64,000 nt of DNA from Alloacidobacterium sp963823845 (lineage in GTDB: Bacteria > Acidobacteriota > Terriglobia > Terriglobales > Acidobacteriaceae). The DNA lies in assembly GCA_963823845.1 (NCBI GenBank), contig CAWGND010000008.1:744001-808000 (forward strand), written 5' to 3'. Below the pieces are notes generated by a model. The model did not search any database, was not told where the DNA came from, and saw only the letters and a program-made list of their open reading frames with translations. Both the position numbers and the translations under genes were made by a program. This document shows, piece after piece, positions 47,065-56,674 of this stretch; the stretch's first letter is position 1; each line of letters starts with the position of its first letter.

Positions 47065-49149
47065 ATGTCTTTTCTACGCTCAATGCGGCGCCTGTTGCGA
47101 AGGAGGCGGTGGAAGAAGAATCCCGTCTTTGGCAAAGCAGACATCGGGCTGCACGAGCACACTGAAGCCTTCAGCGACGCGACGACGCTGAACACGCGCA
47201 CCCGCCACGCCGCCGCCCTCTTCGGCTACATATGGATGCGGCCCACGGATCGCGGCTTCATCACGTCCATGCTGCGCTGGATCAGACTCCTCGAACAGAA
47301 CAAACCGTTGCGCGCACGCTTCGATATCTCATGGCAGGCGATGCTCGCCGAGCTCGATTCGGTTCCGCTCTTTGCCGACGCCGGCCTCCCCGCGCGGTAC
47401 GCGCTTCTTCCCGAAGCCTCCCGCCGCCTATTCCAGCGCCTGCTGCCCACGGCGCGCGAAGAGTCCGACACAGCACGCCTCTTTACGGCAGTCTTCTCTT
47501 CGCCAAAAGCCGTCGAGCGCTTCCTCACCCTCGACAACGCCACCTTCGGCCGCCTCGCCCGCATTCTCTGGCCGAGCGGCGGTCTCGCTGCCGTCCCGCA
47601 CGTAGCCGACGACATTCGCCAGTCGTTGAGCCTACTCGCCACGCGCGTCGCCGGACGCGGCGTCACGCCAGCCGTACGTCAGCGCGGCTCGACGCGCGAC
47701 GTGGAAGCATCGCCCTTCTATCAGGTCGTCTTCACCACCCAGGCATTCCTGCAGTCGACGGAAGAGACCGGCGAGAACTCAGCTGCTCTGCGCATCTGGC
47801 TCGACTCGGTCCACGCCTGTCGCCGCGAGCTGATTCAGGTGCACCTGCACATGGAAGATGCCGGGGTGAGCACCGCCCTTGTCTTCGACCTCAGCAGCAT
47901 GGACGCCGCGCTCGACCGCATGCAGCTGCTCGCCTCGACCATCGCAGGAGACGCGCAGCAGTCACTGCAGCCCGCGCGCCAGCTGCTCAACATCCTCGTT
48001 GCCGAGCGCCTCGAAGACTCGCAACTCGGCCCGCTCATCCGCCAGAACCTCAACCTGCTGGCCCGCAAGACGGTTGAACGCACTGGCCACAGCGGCGAGC
48101 ACTACATCGCCAACAACCGTCGCGAATACTGGCAGATGTGGCTGGCAGCGCTGGGCGGTGGCCTGCTCACCGTCTTTACCGCGGCCATCAAACTACGAAT
48201 CATGGAAGGCGGATGGCCGCTCTTCGTCGAAGGCTTCTTCATCGGCACCGACTACGCCATCAGCTTCCTACTGCTGCAGATCTTCGGCCTCGCTCTCGCC
48301 ACCAAGCAGCCGTCCATGACCGGAGCTGCGTTCGCTGGTATCGTGCGCGAAAACCGCGGCGTGTCCCGCTGGAGCAAGATCGCCGACTTCGCCGCCCGCA
48401 TCAGCCGCACGCAGCTCGCCGCGGCTCTTGGCAACATCATCGCCGTCTGCTTCGGCGCCATCGCATTCGAGCAGCTCTGGCACAAGGTCTTTCTTGAGTC
48501 CTACCTGCCCTCATCGATGGCAAAGCGCGTCTATGAGACGCTCCATCCCTTCACCTCTGGAACCAGCATCGACGCGGCGATCACCGGCGTCATCCTGTGG
48601 GCCGCAGCCGTCATCGGCGGATGGTGCGAGAACTTCGCCGTTTACAACCGCATCCCTGCCGCCATCGCGCAGCATCCGCTTGGCCAGAGGATCGGAGTGC
48701 GCCGCATGCAGCGCCTCGCCCACTGGTTTGAGAACAACATCGCCTCCTGGAGCACGAGCATCGTGCTCGGCTACATGATGGGCTTCTTTCCCGAGATCTG
48801 CCATTTCTTCGGCCTGCCGCTCGACGTGCGCCATGTCACCCTGAACACCGGCATGCTGGCCCTGTCGGCCGCCCGCTACGGCGTCAGCTCCTTTGGTCAT
48901 CACTGGTTCTACTTCGCAGTTTCAGGAATCGGCATGACTTTTGTGCTGAATCTGGGAGTAAGCTTCGCCATTGCTTCCGTCACCGCACTGCGCGCCTACA
49001 ACGTCCCACACGACGAGCGCGTAAAGATTTTGAAATACCTGGTGAAGCAGGCCTTCCGCAATCCACTGCGCTTCATTCTGCCGATCGAAAAGGACAAGTC
49101 ACCCGCCGTATCGGCATCCTCTCCGCAACCCGTGAATGACAAAGGCTGA
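47065..49149 (+). CDS. Gcr-like 'site-specific recombinase' family (pfam10136) membrane protein
   Basis: 694 residues. The N-terminal ~330 residues are mainly alpha-helical and soluble. From ~365 follow six or seven helices (LAALGGGLLTVFTAAIKLRI, ...) with QPSMTGAAFAGIVRENRGVS and SIVLGYMMGFFPEICHFFGL, DVRHVTLNTGMLALSAARYG, all features of the pfam10136 family, named after Neisseria Gcr. No tyrosine- or serine-recombinase catalytic residues are visible, so the recombinase name looks wrong and a membrane role is more likely. No clear ribosome site. No neighbour on the same strand; followed by the 42-base repeats and a terminator. Single gene. Confidence 0.82.
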   Translation: MSFLRSMRRLLRRRRWKKNPVFGKADIGLHEHTEAFSDATTLNTRTRHAAALFGYIWMRPTDRGFITSMLRWIRLLEQNKPLRARFDISWQAMLAELDSVPLFADAGLPARYALLPEASRRLFQRLLPTAREESDTARLFTAVFSSPKAVERFLTLDNATFGRLARILWPSGGLAAVPHVADDIRQSLSLLATRVAGRGVTPAVRQRGSTRDVEASPFYQVVFTTQAFLQSTEETGENSAALRIWLDSVHACRRELIQVHLHMEDAGVSTALVFDLSSMDAALDRMQLLASTIAGDAQQSLQPARQLLNILVAERLEDSQLGPLIRQNLNLLARKTVERTGHSGEHYIANNRREYWQMWLAALGGGLLTVFTAAIKLRIMEGGWPLFVEGFFIGTDYAISFLLLQIFGLALATKQPSMTGAAFAGIVRENRGVSRWSKIADFAARISRTQLAAALGNIIAVCFGAIAFEQLWHKVFLESYLPSSMAKRVYETLHPFTSGTSIDAAITGVILWAAAVIGGWCENFAVYNRIPAAIAQHPLGQRIGVRRMQRLAHWFENNIASWSTSIVLGYMMGFFPEICHFFGLPLDVRHVTLNTGMLALSAARYGVSSFGHHWFYFAVSGIGMTFVLNLGVSFAIASVTALRAYNVPHDERVKILKYLVKQAFRNPLRFILPIEKDKSPAVSASSPQPVNDKG

Positions 49150-49182
49150 TCAAAACAGAGGCCGGGTACCCCTCCCTATTTT

Positions 49183-49266
49183 ACCGAGTTGTTTTGTTTT
49201 CAATGGCTTACCGAGTCAACCTGCACGGAGTCGCTTTGTTTTCAGTGGGTTGCGGGTAAAGATAAG
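49183..49266. repeat. Tandem pair with 42-base period (copy 2 of a dispersed element)
   Basis: ACCGAGTTG at 49183 and ACGGAGTCG at 49225 start two units 42 bases apart, each with TTTGTTTTCAATGG / TTTGTTTTCAGTGG. A C-rich run CCCCTCCCTATTTT precedes, as at 16905-16922. The match to the first locus (ACGGAG, TTTTCA) plus the equal period makes chance unlikely. Confidence 0.6.
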
Positions 49267-49295
49267 AAAAGGCATGGCTTAGCGCCATGCCTTTT
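49267..49295 (+). terminator. Terminator after the Gcr-like gene (bidirectional)
   Basis: AAAAGGCATGGC (49267-49278) pairs perfectly with GCCATGCCTTTT (49284-49295), a 12-base stem with a 5-base loop. The flanking A and T runs make it work on both strands; 118 bases downstream of the gene stop. Confidence 0.75.
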
Positions 49296-49491
49296 CCTGA
49301 ACCTTCTCTTCTTCTTCTATTATAGTCGATTTGCGGGTAATTCCCGGCAGGCCAGCGTGTCGGCCTATCTCTTTTGCAGTCCTATAGTTACACGGTCGGT
49401 CGCGGCTCCGGGGGCTTGACAGAAATTTGGGATCGTCGCTGATTGCCGAAGCCATCGGTGAAGTGATACTGGCCCAGGTTGGGCGGTTGAG

Positions 49492-49866
49492 TCACCCAGC
49501 GTGGACCCGTTGGATTGTCTCCAATAGTTTCCCCGGAGGCACACTTTTGAGCACGAAAGCGCTTGCCCCTGCTGCAAGCGCACGCTGTTGATCGGTGTCG
49601 GAATCAAAAGTAGTCAAAATGATGATGCGCGCTTCTGGAAATTCTGTCCGAATTGCGACGGTGGCGTCGATGCCGCTCATGTCCGGAAGCCTGAGATCCA
49701 TGAGGGTGACATCGGGCTTGTGTTCACGAAAAAGCACGATCGCTTCGCGTCCATCCGATGCTTGCGCCACCATCAGCATGTTCGGTTCGGAATTGATGAC
49801 CATGGCAATACCTTCGCGCATGCGGGGATGATCATCGACATTGAGGACACGTATTCGGTCGCTCAT
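49492..49866 (-). CDS. NarL-type response regulator truncated to its receiver domain
   Basis: 124 residues from ATG 49866 (MSDRIRVLNVDDHPRMREGI). The receiver has the acidic pair VDDH, phospho-acceptor Asp in VTLMDLRLPDMSG, the Thr in IIILTTFD and Lys in FVLKSV. The family normally continues into a LuxR/NarL helix-turn-helix after LLETIQRVHAG; here the frame ends at TGA immediately. A different frame downstream (VTQPPNLGQYHFTDGFGNQR) reads like unrelated coding sequence, so the HTH was probably replaced by a rearrangement. It follows the sensor kinase and overlaps the expected partner position. It may act as a phosphate sink or be non-functional. Confidence 0.72.
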   Translation of the reverse strand: MSDRIRVLNVDDHPRMREGIAMVINSEPNMLMVAQASDGREAIVLFREHKPDVTLMDLRLPDMSGIDATVAIRTEFPEARIIILTTFDSDTDQQRALAAGASAFVLKSVPPGKLLETIQRVHAG

Positions 49867-49906
49867 TATTGCTCGCCGCACTCGCCAGCTGGTGGCTAGC
49901 TCTTTC

Positions 49907-52900
49907 CTAAGACGATTTTGCGTATGCCAGGGACGCAGGAATAGTTAGCTCGATCTCCGTTCCCGAATCGTGTCTACTCCTGACGGTCAACTTTCCCCCG
50001 GCAAGTTTGGCGCGCTCCTGCATGCCGGGCAGGCCATAGTGTCCTTCACGCCCACCGCCATCGAGAACCTTCGGATCAATCCCTTTTCCATTGTCCAAGA
50101 CTCGTACTCGAAGGTGCCTGTCGTCATAACAGATTTCGACTTCAATCTGTGCCGCTCCGGAGTGGTGGAAAGCATTGCGTATGGCCTCGCTGGCGATGCG
50201 ATACGCTTCGTCCTTCAGGATCGGGTGCAAATCTCGCGACTCTCCCTCGACCACAACACGGAAGTCCATGGGGCTTCGGGAATCTTGTTCGGACGCAAGC
50301 CTTTCTCCGACGGTAGCGAGGGCACTGGCGAGGTCGTTTTTGCTGACTGTCGACGAGCGCATCCCCCGTACCGCATCCCGACCCTCGTCGATGGCCTGCC
50401 GCCCCTCCTCCAGGAAGGCCTCCAGCCTCTCGCGTGCTTCGGATGGCCAATCCAGGACGCGGGTTAATGTGTAAAGCTTCATCATCAAGCCCTGAAAACT
50501 CTGCAACAGCGTGTCGTGCAACTCACGCGCGATGCGTTCTCGTTCCGCCAGCCGCTCTGCGAGTCGCGACTGCAGTTCATGCGTGATGCTATGGATGCGG
50601 AGACGGATCAGCCACCACAAGAGTAGAGCAGCGGCAAGGGCGCATAGGACGTTAAACCACCATGTCTGGTAGTAGGCTGGCGCAATCGCGAAACCTAAAC
50701 TCGCGCCGTACTCATTCCACACACCGTCGTTATTGCACGCGATCACGTGAAAGCGATGGTGTCCTGGAGGCAGGCTGGTGTAGAAAGCCTGCCGTCGCGT
50801 GCCCGCATCGTGCCATTCGTCATCGACACCGTCGAGCTTGTAGCGAAATAACACGCGCTCGGGAATGGCAACGCTCAGGGCGGTGTAATCAATCTGCATG
50901 TTATCTGTGTGTGCAGGAAGAGTAAGGCCGTTTGAAGCCGCGTAGGTCTTTCCATTCGAGAAGATCGCGGAGATCATCACGGGTGGTGGTATGCGGTTGC
51001 GATTTTCCTGTAGCTTCGCCGGATCGAGCCAGGCGATGCCCTTGGTTGTCGCAAAGCAGAGTCGGCCCTCGCGCGACTCCACGACCGATGGCTCTGGAAT
51101 CCTCTCTGCTGAGTACCCAGGAAGTCCATCCAGTGCAGCGAGATGCTCCGCAGAAATCGGCGAGGTTGGGTCGCTGAGCCACCTCGCCAACTCGGCAGCC
51201 GTGACATGAGTAATACCAGAGGACCCGTTCGCCCAAAGCTCACCCGTATCCGTCTCCACTACGCCGGATACTCTCCCAGGCAGATCCTGATCTTTCCAGT
51301 GGAGTAGATAAAAATGACCCTGTGTAAACAGTTGGATCCCGCCCGATCCTCCCAGCCAGACATGGTCTCCCCGGATCGACATCGTGCTCTCCGAGACGCC
51401 TCGCGCGCCGTTCGGGAATGAGAATCTCTGATAAGCACTTCCGTCCCACCGGACCAGGTTGTTCGAGAAGCCGAACCAGACGTTTCCCGCGTCATCACCC
51501 GCCATGGCGCCGATGATGCCGAGCTTCTTACCGAGAGTTTCGTTCTGTCTGCTCCACACACCATGGCTGAAACGGTATGTCCCGCCAATCGCTGTAGAGA
51601 TCCACGGGTCACCGTTCCGATCGACCGCAAGAGAAATGACGGGCCCAACTTCCTCTGCGGGGTAGTGCAGCGATGCCAACCCCGTCGCTGAGTACCGCCA
51701 AAGTTGGGAATCACCTCCGCCAGCCGACCAGATCGTTCTATTACGGTCACGTCGAAGACAGACGGTGCCATGAGTCTCAGGGAAGGTTGTTATGCTGCCG
51801 TCGGCAGCCACACGGGTCAGGGGCATACTCCTGTTTCCGGTCCATACTGAGCCTTGATCTCCGGCCGCGACGCTAAAGTCGTGCTCCTCAACCTGCGGAA
51901 ACGTCAGTGCGGTAAGAGTGGTGCGCCGAAGCTGGTCCAGGCCAGCATTCGTCCCCACCCATACGCTGCCCTCGCGATCGATCAACGCCTTCCATGCGGC
52001 ATTGGAACTGAGTCCTTGCTCGGTTGTGAAGTTCTCCCCCGGAGAATCTTCCATCGCTATGGGTGTTTGCCACCGCTCCACATGGTCGAATCGCCGCACT
52101 CCCCTGTCGGACGCCGCCCAGAGAGAACCGTCGGCCGCAAAAGTGAAGTCTCCGAATCGAATATTTCCCTTGCGCTCTTTGCCGAGCGACGATGAGACGA
52201 CAGGATCACCCGCTGAATTTGTCACGCGGCGAAGCCCATAGTCGTCAGACAGCCAGATTGCGCCATCCGGCGCCTCATGCAGAAAAGCGTTATGCGCAGG
52301 CGCGGCCAGAACGAAAGCGGCGGAAATCGCACCAGCAGCATATGGAAGGCGTTGGAACCTGGACTGACCCCGGGGCAGAAAGAGAAGATCGCCTGCAAGC
52401 GTCCTCACCCAAACTGTTCCCTTACGGTCAACCAAGACAGCTGCCGGGAAACCACCGGGATATCCGTGCTCCAGTCCAACCTGGTCACATACTGACCCGC
52501 GCATACGGAAGAGGCCACCCGATCCCTGGATCCATAGAGCCCCATCTTGATCCTCGGCCAGCCCTTCCATCTGCAAAGCCGGAGTGCAGCGCCGGTCTTC
52601 AAATATGCTCAGGCGGCCATCTTTCCAGAGGAGAAGTCCAGCAGCCCGCGTCTTTAGCCAGACACCTCCGGAGGATGAGAGGAAAGCTGAGTGGATCTGG
52701 CTATTCTCTACTGCTCCGTTCGTTACTTCCCCTACGGATTGGAACCGGACTCCGTCGAAGCGGAAGACCCCAGTCGATGTGGTGAGCCATAGATATCCGT
52801 CAGAGGCTTGCTGGATATCAAAGACTGCACCAAGGCCGTTATCCGAGGTCCACATCGTATGATGGAACCCCGTCATTTGGCGCGCAGACGCCCAAACTGC

Positions 52901-52981
52901 TGGTTCGCATACGTCGGCGACAAGCCGCAGTATCAGGACGGCAGCGGCCAGCCATCCTGTCCTCGGGAAAAATCTCCGCAT
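49907..52981 (-). CDS. Propeller-type sensor histidine kinase (Reg_prop, Y_Y_Y, HisKA_3)
   Basis: About 1024 residues from ATG 52981 (AAGGTGG just upstream); the frame opens at 53026. N-terminal signal/anchor (FPRTGWLAAAVLILRLVADV), two-component regulator propeller repeats (SDNGLGAVFDIQQASDGYLW, DREGSVWVGTNAGLDQLRRT), a Y_Y_Y domain (LFRYKLDGVDDEWHDAGTRR), one membrane helix (WWFNVLCALAAALLLWWLIR), then HisKA_3 with H in ERERIARELHDTLLQSFQG, and HATPase with VLDNGKGIDPK and GHYGLPGMQERAKLAGGKL. It senses a periplasmic ligand through the propellers. Followed by the receiver-only regulator 40 bases later. The usual NarL output is missing there, so the pathway may be broken or may use another regulator. 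Confidence 0.88.
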   Translation of the reverse strand: MRRFFPRTGWLAAAVLILRLVADVCEPAVWASARQMTGFHHTMWTSDNGLGAVFDIQQASDGYLWLTTSTGVFRFDGVRFQSVGEVTNGAVENSQIHSAFLSSSGGVWLKTRAAGLLLWKDGRLSIFEDRRCTPALQMEGLAEDQDGALWIQGSGGLFRMRGSVCDQVGLEHGYPGGFPAAVLVDRKGTVWVRTLAGDLLFLPRGQSRFQRLPYAAGAISAAFVLAAPAHNAFLHEAPDGAIWLSDDYGLRRVTNSAGDPVVSSSLGKERKGNIRFGDFTFAADGSLWAASDRGVRRFDHVERWQTPIAMEDSPGENFTTEQGLSSNAAWKALIDREGSVWVGTNAGLDQLRRTTLTALTFPQVEEHDFSVAAGDQGSVWTGNRSMPLTRVAADGSITTFPETHGTVCLRRDRNRTIWSAGGGDSQLWRYSATGLASLHYPAEEVGPVISLAVDRNGDPWISTAIGGTYRFSHGVWSRQNETLGKKLGIIGAMAGDDAGNVWFGFSNNLVRWDGSAYQRFSFPNGARGVSESTMSIRGDHVWLGGSGGIQLFTQGHFYLLHWKDQDLPGRVSGVVETDTGELWANGSSGITHVTAAELARWLSDPTSPISAEHLAALDGLPGYSAERIPEPSVVESREGRLCFATTKGIAWLDPAKLQENRNRIPPPVMISAIFSNGKTYAASNGLTLPAHTDNMQIDYTALSVAIPERVLFRYKLDGVDDEWHDAGTRRQAFYTSLPPGHHRFHVIACNNDGVWNEYGASLGFAIAPAYYQTWWFNVLCALAAALLLWWLIRLRIHSITHELQSRLAERLAERERIARELHDTLLQSFQGLMMKLYTLTRVLDWPSEARERLEAFLEEGRQAIDEGRDAVRGMRSSTVSKNDLASALATVGERLASEQDSRSPMDFRVVVEGESRDLHPILKDEAYRIASEAIRNAFHHSGAAQIEVEICYDDRHLRVRVLDNGKGIDPKVLDGGGREGHYGLPGMQERAKLAGGKLTVRSRHDSGTEIELTIPASLAYAKSS

Positions 52982-53026
52982 AGACCACCTTGGCACTCTC
53001 ACTGCGAGGCCGAGTCGTACGTCCAT

Positions 53027-53511
53027 GGCAAGAACATATCGCGAGCATTCGGCCTACACTGCGGCCGTCGGCAATCAACTCTGCCTGTACCTCGTGATCA
53101 CTTAGCTGCGCTTCGTCGCTCCATCCACGAAGCTTGGCTAACTAACTCCAAGTGGGCCAAACCAAGTACTGAAAGGAACCTTTATTCGGAGTGCTTGCGA
53201 GACCAAGAAGATGTCAAGGATTTTAGCCTACCGGAAGTCACAGGCAATCAATCGCCAACTCGCGCATCCAGCGCTACTGACCCGAAATCCCCCTGGAAGG
53301 CTCGCCGGATAGGTTGCACGTTTGTCGCCAGCGGCTGCCGAGCTAAGTCATTGACTTGCGATCGTCGGGTCGGAGCCTGATCGCAGCAATGTCCGAGAAT
53401 GAAAAACGCTGTGCGATTTCGGACAGGCCGGACTCCGGATTTTGACTGCATCGAGCTCCGCGCTCAGGCGAAGATGAATTTGCTGCGTTAGACTCGCTCT
53501 CGGGAGATACA
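53027..53511. other. 485-base intergenic region, no gene recognised
   Basis: Lies between the kinase promoter (minus) and the propeller gene start at 53512. No convincing open frame, hairpin or repeat. It should contain the promoters of both flanking genes. Confidence 0.45.
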
Positions 53512-54798
53512 GTGTCGGCTTGGCGGAAATTCCGATTCATGCTCATGGCTGTTCCCATGATGGCGTGGGGACAGGCTCGACCGCTTCAAGCTCCGGCTCC
53601 GAATCATCCCGCTGTTGCCGCGCCTATTCCTCAGTACAGCGATCGCGGCAATGCAAAGAAAGACTCGGACAGTTGCTATGTTCGCGAAGTGAAGGGCTTG
53701 CCGGGAAGTCATCAGTTGGCGGCGGATTTTCTTGAAGCGATTGCAAGTGATCCCAGTCCCAGGTCCAGTAGTCGCAACGTTGTGTGGGGCCTCACCGCGG
53801 ACTTAAGCAGCGAGATTCCGGCCCGAGACCGGGCACTGTATATATCGAAATCAACTAATGGCGGAGAAATATGGACTCCAGTGGCACGATTGGATTCCAG
53901 GTATTTCGACGCAGGAATTGATGAGGGCTTGCGTAACGGGTTAAGTGTGGCTCCCGGCGGCACTGAGTTTGTGATCACGACGCAAAGAGGAGCCTTTCAG
54001 GTGATTCCTCAGCCGCATGGTTCGGACGCCGTGGTGAAACGCATCGCGGGGCCGCGGGTTCCGCACGTGCGCCCATGGGTGAGCATCACGAAAAAAGAGG
54101 GCGAACCGGTAAGGGCGGCTGCGGCGAAGATGACGGCCGACGGGAAAAAGATCATCATCGGTTACGGATACTTTGACCTGAGTCCGCAAATCATTACCTA
54201 CCACAAGGGTCGCGACGGCTCGTGGGTAGAAGATGGACCGTTGCCTCAGCTTCCAACCGACCTGGATATTTTTTCCATGGAATTTGATCATCCCCGAAAT
54301 CCTCGTCCGGGCTCTCTGTATGTGGGCACCGGAGATCAGGCCTACCGTTTTGACTTTCACACAATGAAGTGGACTCTCATTGAGGGAGTGGGCCCGGATT
54401 CCGCGATCCATGCAATCAGTACAGTGGGCGGCCTTCATCTGGCGGCGTGCTGGGGAGTGTACAACCCGGTGAGTGCGGATGCTGTGCAGAGAGTAACCGA
54501 TGCGCGATTCCTTTTGCATAGAGCTGAAGACGAGACAGGCCCTAACATTCGCGCCTACGGTATTGAGATCGATCCAGCAAGGCCAAATCGACAAGTTGTG
54601 ACCGCGATCACAGGCGCGTACATCAGCGAGGATAGTGGGCAAAGCTGGCGAAGGCTCAATGACCTTCCCGAGGGGGAATACCGGACCGCCCATTTCAATG
54701 CTGATGGAACTGTCATTGTCTCCGGAATTCCGGGTACATTCTTAGCCAATCCTTTTTCGAGTGGTTGCCTGCCTCACCTCAGAACGCGGAACGAATAG
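53512..54798 (+). CDS. Secreted BNR/sialidase-like beta-propeller protein
   Basis: 428 residues. GTG start at 53512 with GGGAG 7 bases upstream. A short signal (FRFMLMAVPMMAWGQARPLQ) precedes a mature domain with several Asp-box-like blades: LYISKSTNGGEIWTPV, PGSLYVGTGDQAYRFDFHTM and AYISEDSGQSWRRLNDLPEG (S-x-D-x-G-x-x-W). Such propellers bind or cleave glycans, but the sialidase Arg triad is not evident, so binding is favoured. It is divergent from the kinase and convergent with the ankyrin gene. Confidence 0.7.
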   Translation: MSAWRKFRFMLMAVPMMAWGQARPLQAPAPNHPAVAAPIPQYSDRGNAKKDSDSCYVREVKGLPGSHQLAADFLEAIASDPSPRSSSRNVVWGLTADLSSEIPARDRALYISKSTNGGEIWTPVARLDSRYFDAGIDEGLRNGLSVAPGGTEFVITTQRGAFQVIPQPHGSDAVVKRIAGPRVPHVRPWVSITKKEGEPVRAAAAKMTADGKKIIIGYGYFDLSPQIITYHKGRDGSWVEDGPLPQLPTDLDIFSMEFDHPRNPRPGSLYVGTGDQAYRFDFHTMKWTLIEGVGPDSAIHAISTVGGLHLAACWGVYNPVSADAVQRVTDARFLLHRAEDETGPNIRAYGIEIDPARPNRQVVTAITGAYISEDSGQSWRRLNDLPEGEYRTAHFNADGTVIVSGIPGTFLANPFSSGCLPHLRTRNE

Positions 54799-54842
54799 GC
54801 ATGGCCCGCCTGGGATTCGGTTTTTCGACAGCAGGCTTCCCC

Positions 54843-56108
54843 TCAGGCTCGGCCGCCCCGGGCCGCAATCATCTCCATCGCGGCCTTGCTGACGAAGATC
54901 TGACGATGAAACCGCTCTCCCCATGCAAGCGGAGTAACATCGCGATATTCATGCATACCTTCTTCTCCGTACCCGGGGTGCAGTTGTTTTCTGAGCGAGG
55001 CGCGTGTATTCGGATCGGCGCCATGATCCAGCAGCAGCTGCGTGAACGGAGCGGTCTGAGGCTTTCCCAGGTGATTCATCCAGGAATTTGGCTGTGACAC
55101 GACGGTTGCGAAGAGTGCGGTGTGTCCTCCAAAGCCGTCGGCATCGACCTCGGCCCTCTCGTCAACGTTCATGCCGCGCTCAAGCAGCCATCGCGCGATT
55201 TCGATTTCGTCATAGTCCGCACACATATGCAGTAGAGTCGCTCCCTTCAGTGGCGTTCCGTGCGTGGCGAGAATCTCATCATGACAACCCAGCTCCGACG
55301 GATAGATCTCCTCATGCGCGAACCGTCGCTGCAGCAGCTTCGGGTCGCGCCGCAGATGCGCTTCGAGCAGATCGATGCGTCCACGGTGCAGAGCCATTGT
55401 GGGCGTATCCAGCAGCCGGAGCCCATGCTGCACATACATTTCGAGAATCTGGTGCTTGGCAGAAGGATGGCGGCTATCGGTCTCCAACACCATAGCCACC
55501 GGCGCAAGCTGCTTTCCGTGTGCGTCGTAGACCTGCGCGCCAAGCTCGAACAAAAGCGCTGTGCCTTCGGCGCTGAGCGTATATGCCGGATCTCTCAGCG
55601 CATCTTCCGGCACGGCTGGACCGCCCATCATCGCGTGCAGCTTTCGAGCCGTGCCGATCTTTGTCTGTAGTGCGGCACGGTTGAATGCCTGCGCATGATC
55701 TCTTGCTCCCAGTTCGCTGAGCATCTCGATGATGCGGTCGCGACCAAGGTTCGCCGCGTAACTCATCGGAGGTCCCCAGTTGCTTGGTCGAACGAGAGCG
55801 TCTTCATGCAATAGGTAAGGATGCTTCTCGACCAGAGTTCTGACGCCTTCTGCGTCGTCACTCCAGATACCGTCAATCAGCCGGCAGCAAAGCACAAGAC
55901 GATGCCAGCTTGGAGCTTCATAACTGCGCGCCAGTACAAGCTGTGCATCCGCGAGCTTGACCTCGGAAGGATCTTTTTTTGAGGGATGATATGTCTTCAG
56001 CTCCTCGACAGAGGCTGGATCGCGGCTTCGTATCTGTCGAAGCAGTTCCTTTGCCTGATGGCGAAGCTGGTCAAGGTTGGGGCGGACCGGAAGATAGCGG
56101 CTAGACAT
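54843..56108 (-). CDS. Ankyrin-repeat protein
   Basis: 421 residues from ATG 56108, which has GGGAGG 6 bases upstream; the open frame to 56480 adds residues with no conservation. The N-terminal ~110 residues (SSRYLPVRPNLDQLRHQAKE) form a helical domain seen before ankyrin repeats in soil bacteria. Repeats follow: GATLLHMCADYDEIEIARWL and LERGMNVDERAEVDADGFGG, HTALFATVV, TAPFTQLLLDHGADPNTRAS. The last segment (YRDVTPLAWGERFHRQIFVS) is the typical terminal repeat. No effector domain or secretion signal. Role unknown, probably protein binding. Confidence 0.8.
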   Translation of the reverse strand: MSSRYLPVRPNLDQLRHQAKELLRQIRSRDPASVEELKTYHPSKKDPSEVKLADAQLVLARSYEAPSWHRLVLCCRLIDGIWSDDAEGVRTLVEKHPYLLHEDALVRPSNWGPPMSYAANLGRDRIIEMLSELGARDHAQAFNRAALQTKIGTARKLHAMMGGPAVPEDALRDPAYTLSAEGTALLFELGAQVYDAHGKQLAPVAMVLETDSRHPSAKHQILEMYVQHGLRLLDTPTMALHRGRIDLLEAHLRRDPKLLQRRFAHEEIYPSELGCHDEILATHGTPLKGATLLHMCADYDEIEIARWLLERGMNVDERAEVDADGFGGHTALFATVVSQPNSWMNHLGKPQTAPFTQLLLDHGADPNTRASLRKQLHPGYGEEGMHEYRDVTPLAWGERFHRQIFVSKAAMEMIAARGGRA

Positions 56109-56287
56109 GACAAACCTCCCTTTTGCAAACGCCCGCGGTCCGCTACGTCGGGCAAAAAAGGAGATTTGGAAGAACCAGATTTCAGCTTCCGGCAGGTGGA
56201 CTCGGTCCTCTCCGCGGACGGGCGGCGTCCTGCACGCCAACCCGAGCATATCGCCGGAGAAGGACCGGGTCAACCTGTCGAAGGCAG

Positions 56288-56674
56288 TTAGGTTGTATAG
56301 CTTGCTACCCGGACACCCGTATTGGCCGTCTTGCCTAGCGCGGTTCGCAGGCTGAAGCCGAGCAGCGTCAGAGATACGATCGTATGAACCAGAGGACGCG
56401 GATCGAGAACGTTCCCGATGCGCAATCCAAACGCAACCGCCATGATTGCCCAGGCAGCGCACCCCGCGGCGCTCACCCATGCCAGTCCGCGGTCTTCAGG
56501 ACGGTTCACGCGCAGCAGATTGATCGCCGCCAGCAGAAATCCCCCAATCCCCGCACCCTCGGTCCACAGCAGCATGTCTGGATTCGTATGCAGAAAGGCG
56601 ATCAGGCATCCGACGCAATGCATCGCGGTTGACACGACGAGCAGCCATCCAAAAACGCGATCGACGGTCTTCAT
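56288..56674 (-). CDS. Small membrane protein (four helices)
   Basis: 128 residues, four hydrophobic segments (VFGWLLVVSTAMHCVGCLIA, LLWTEGAGIGGFLLAAINLL, GLAWVSAAGCAAWAIMAVAF, LVHTIVSLTLLGFSL). Its ATG overlaps the stop of the SRPBCC gene (ATGA), so it is translated with it as the third gene of an arsR-type operon. The family is not named here with certainty. Probable inner-membrane protein. Confidence 0.68.
   Translation of the reverse strand: MKTVDRVFGWLLVVSTAMHCVGCLIAFLHTNPDMLLWTEGAGIGGFLLAAINLLRVNRPEDRGLAWVSAAGCAAWAIMAVAFGLRIGNVLDPRPLVHTIVSLTLLGFSLRTALGKTANTGVRVASYTT

Noticed and set aside
53027..53511. Small open frames as extra genes
   Set aside because: No ribosome site, no motif and poor codon pattern in all of them.
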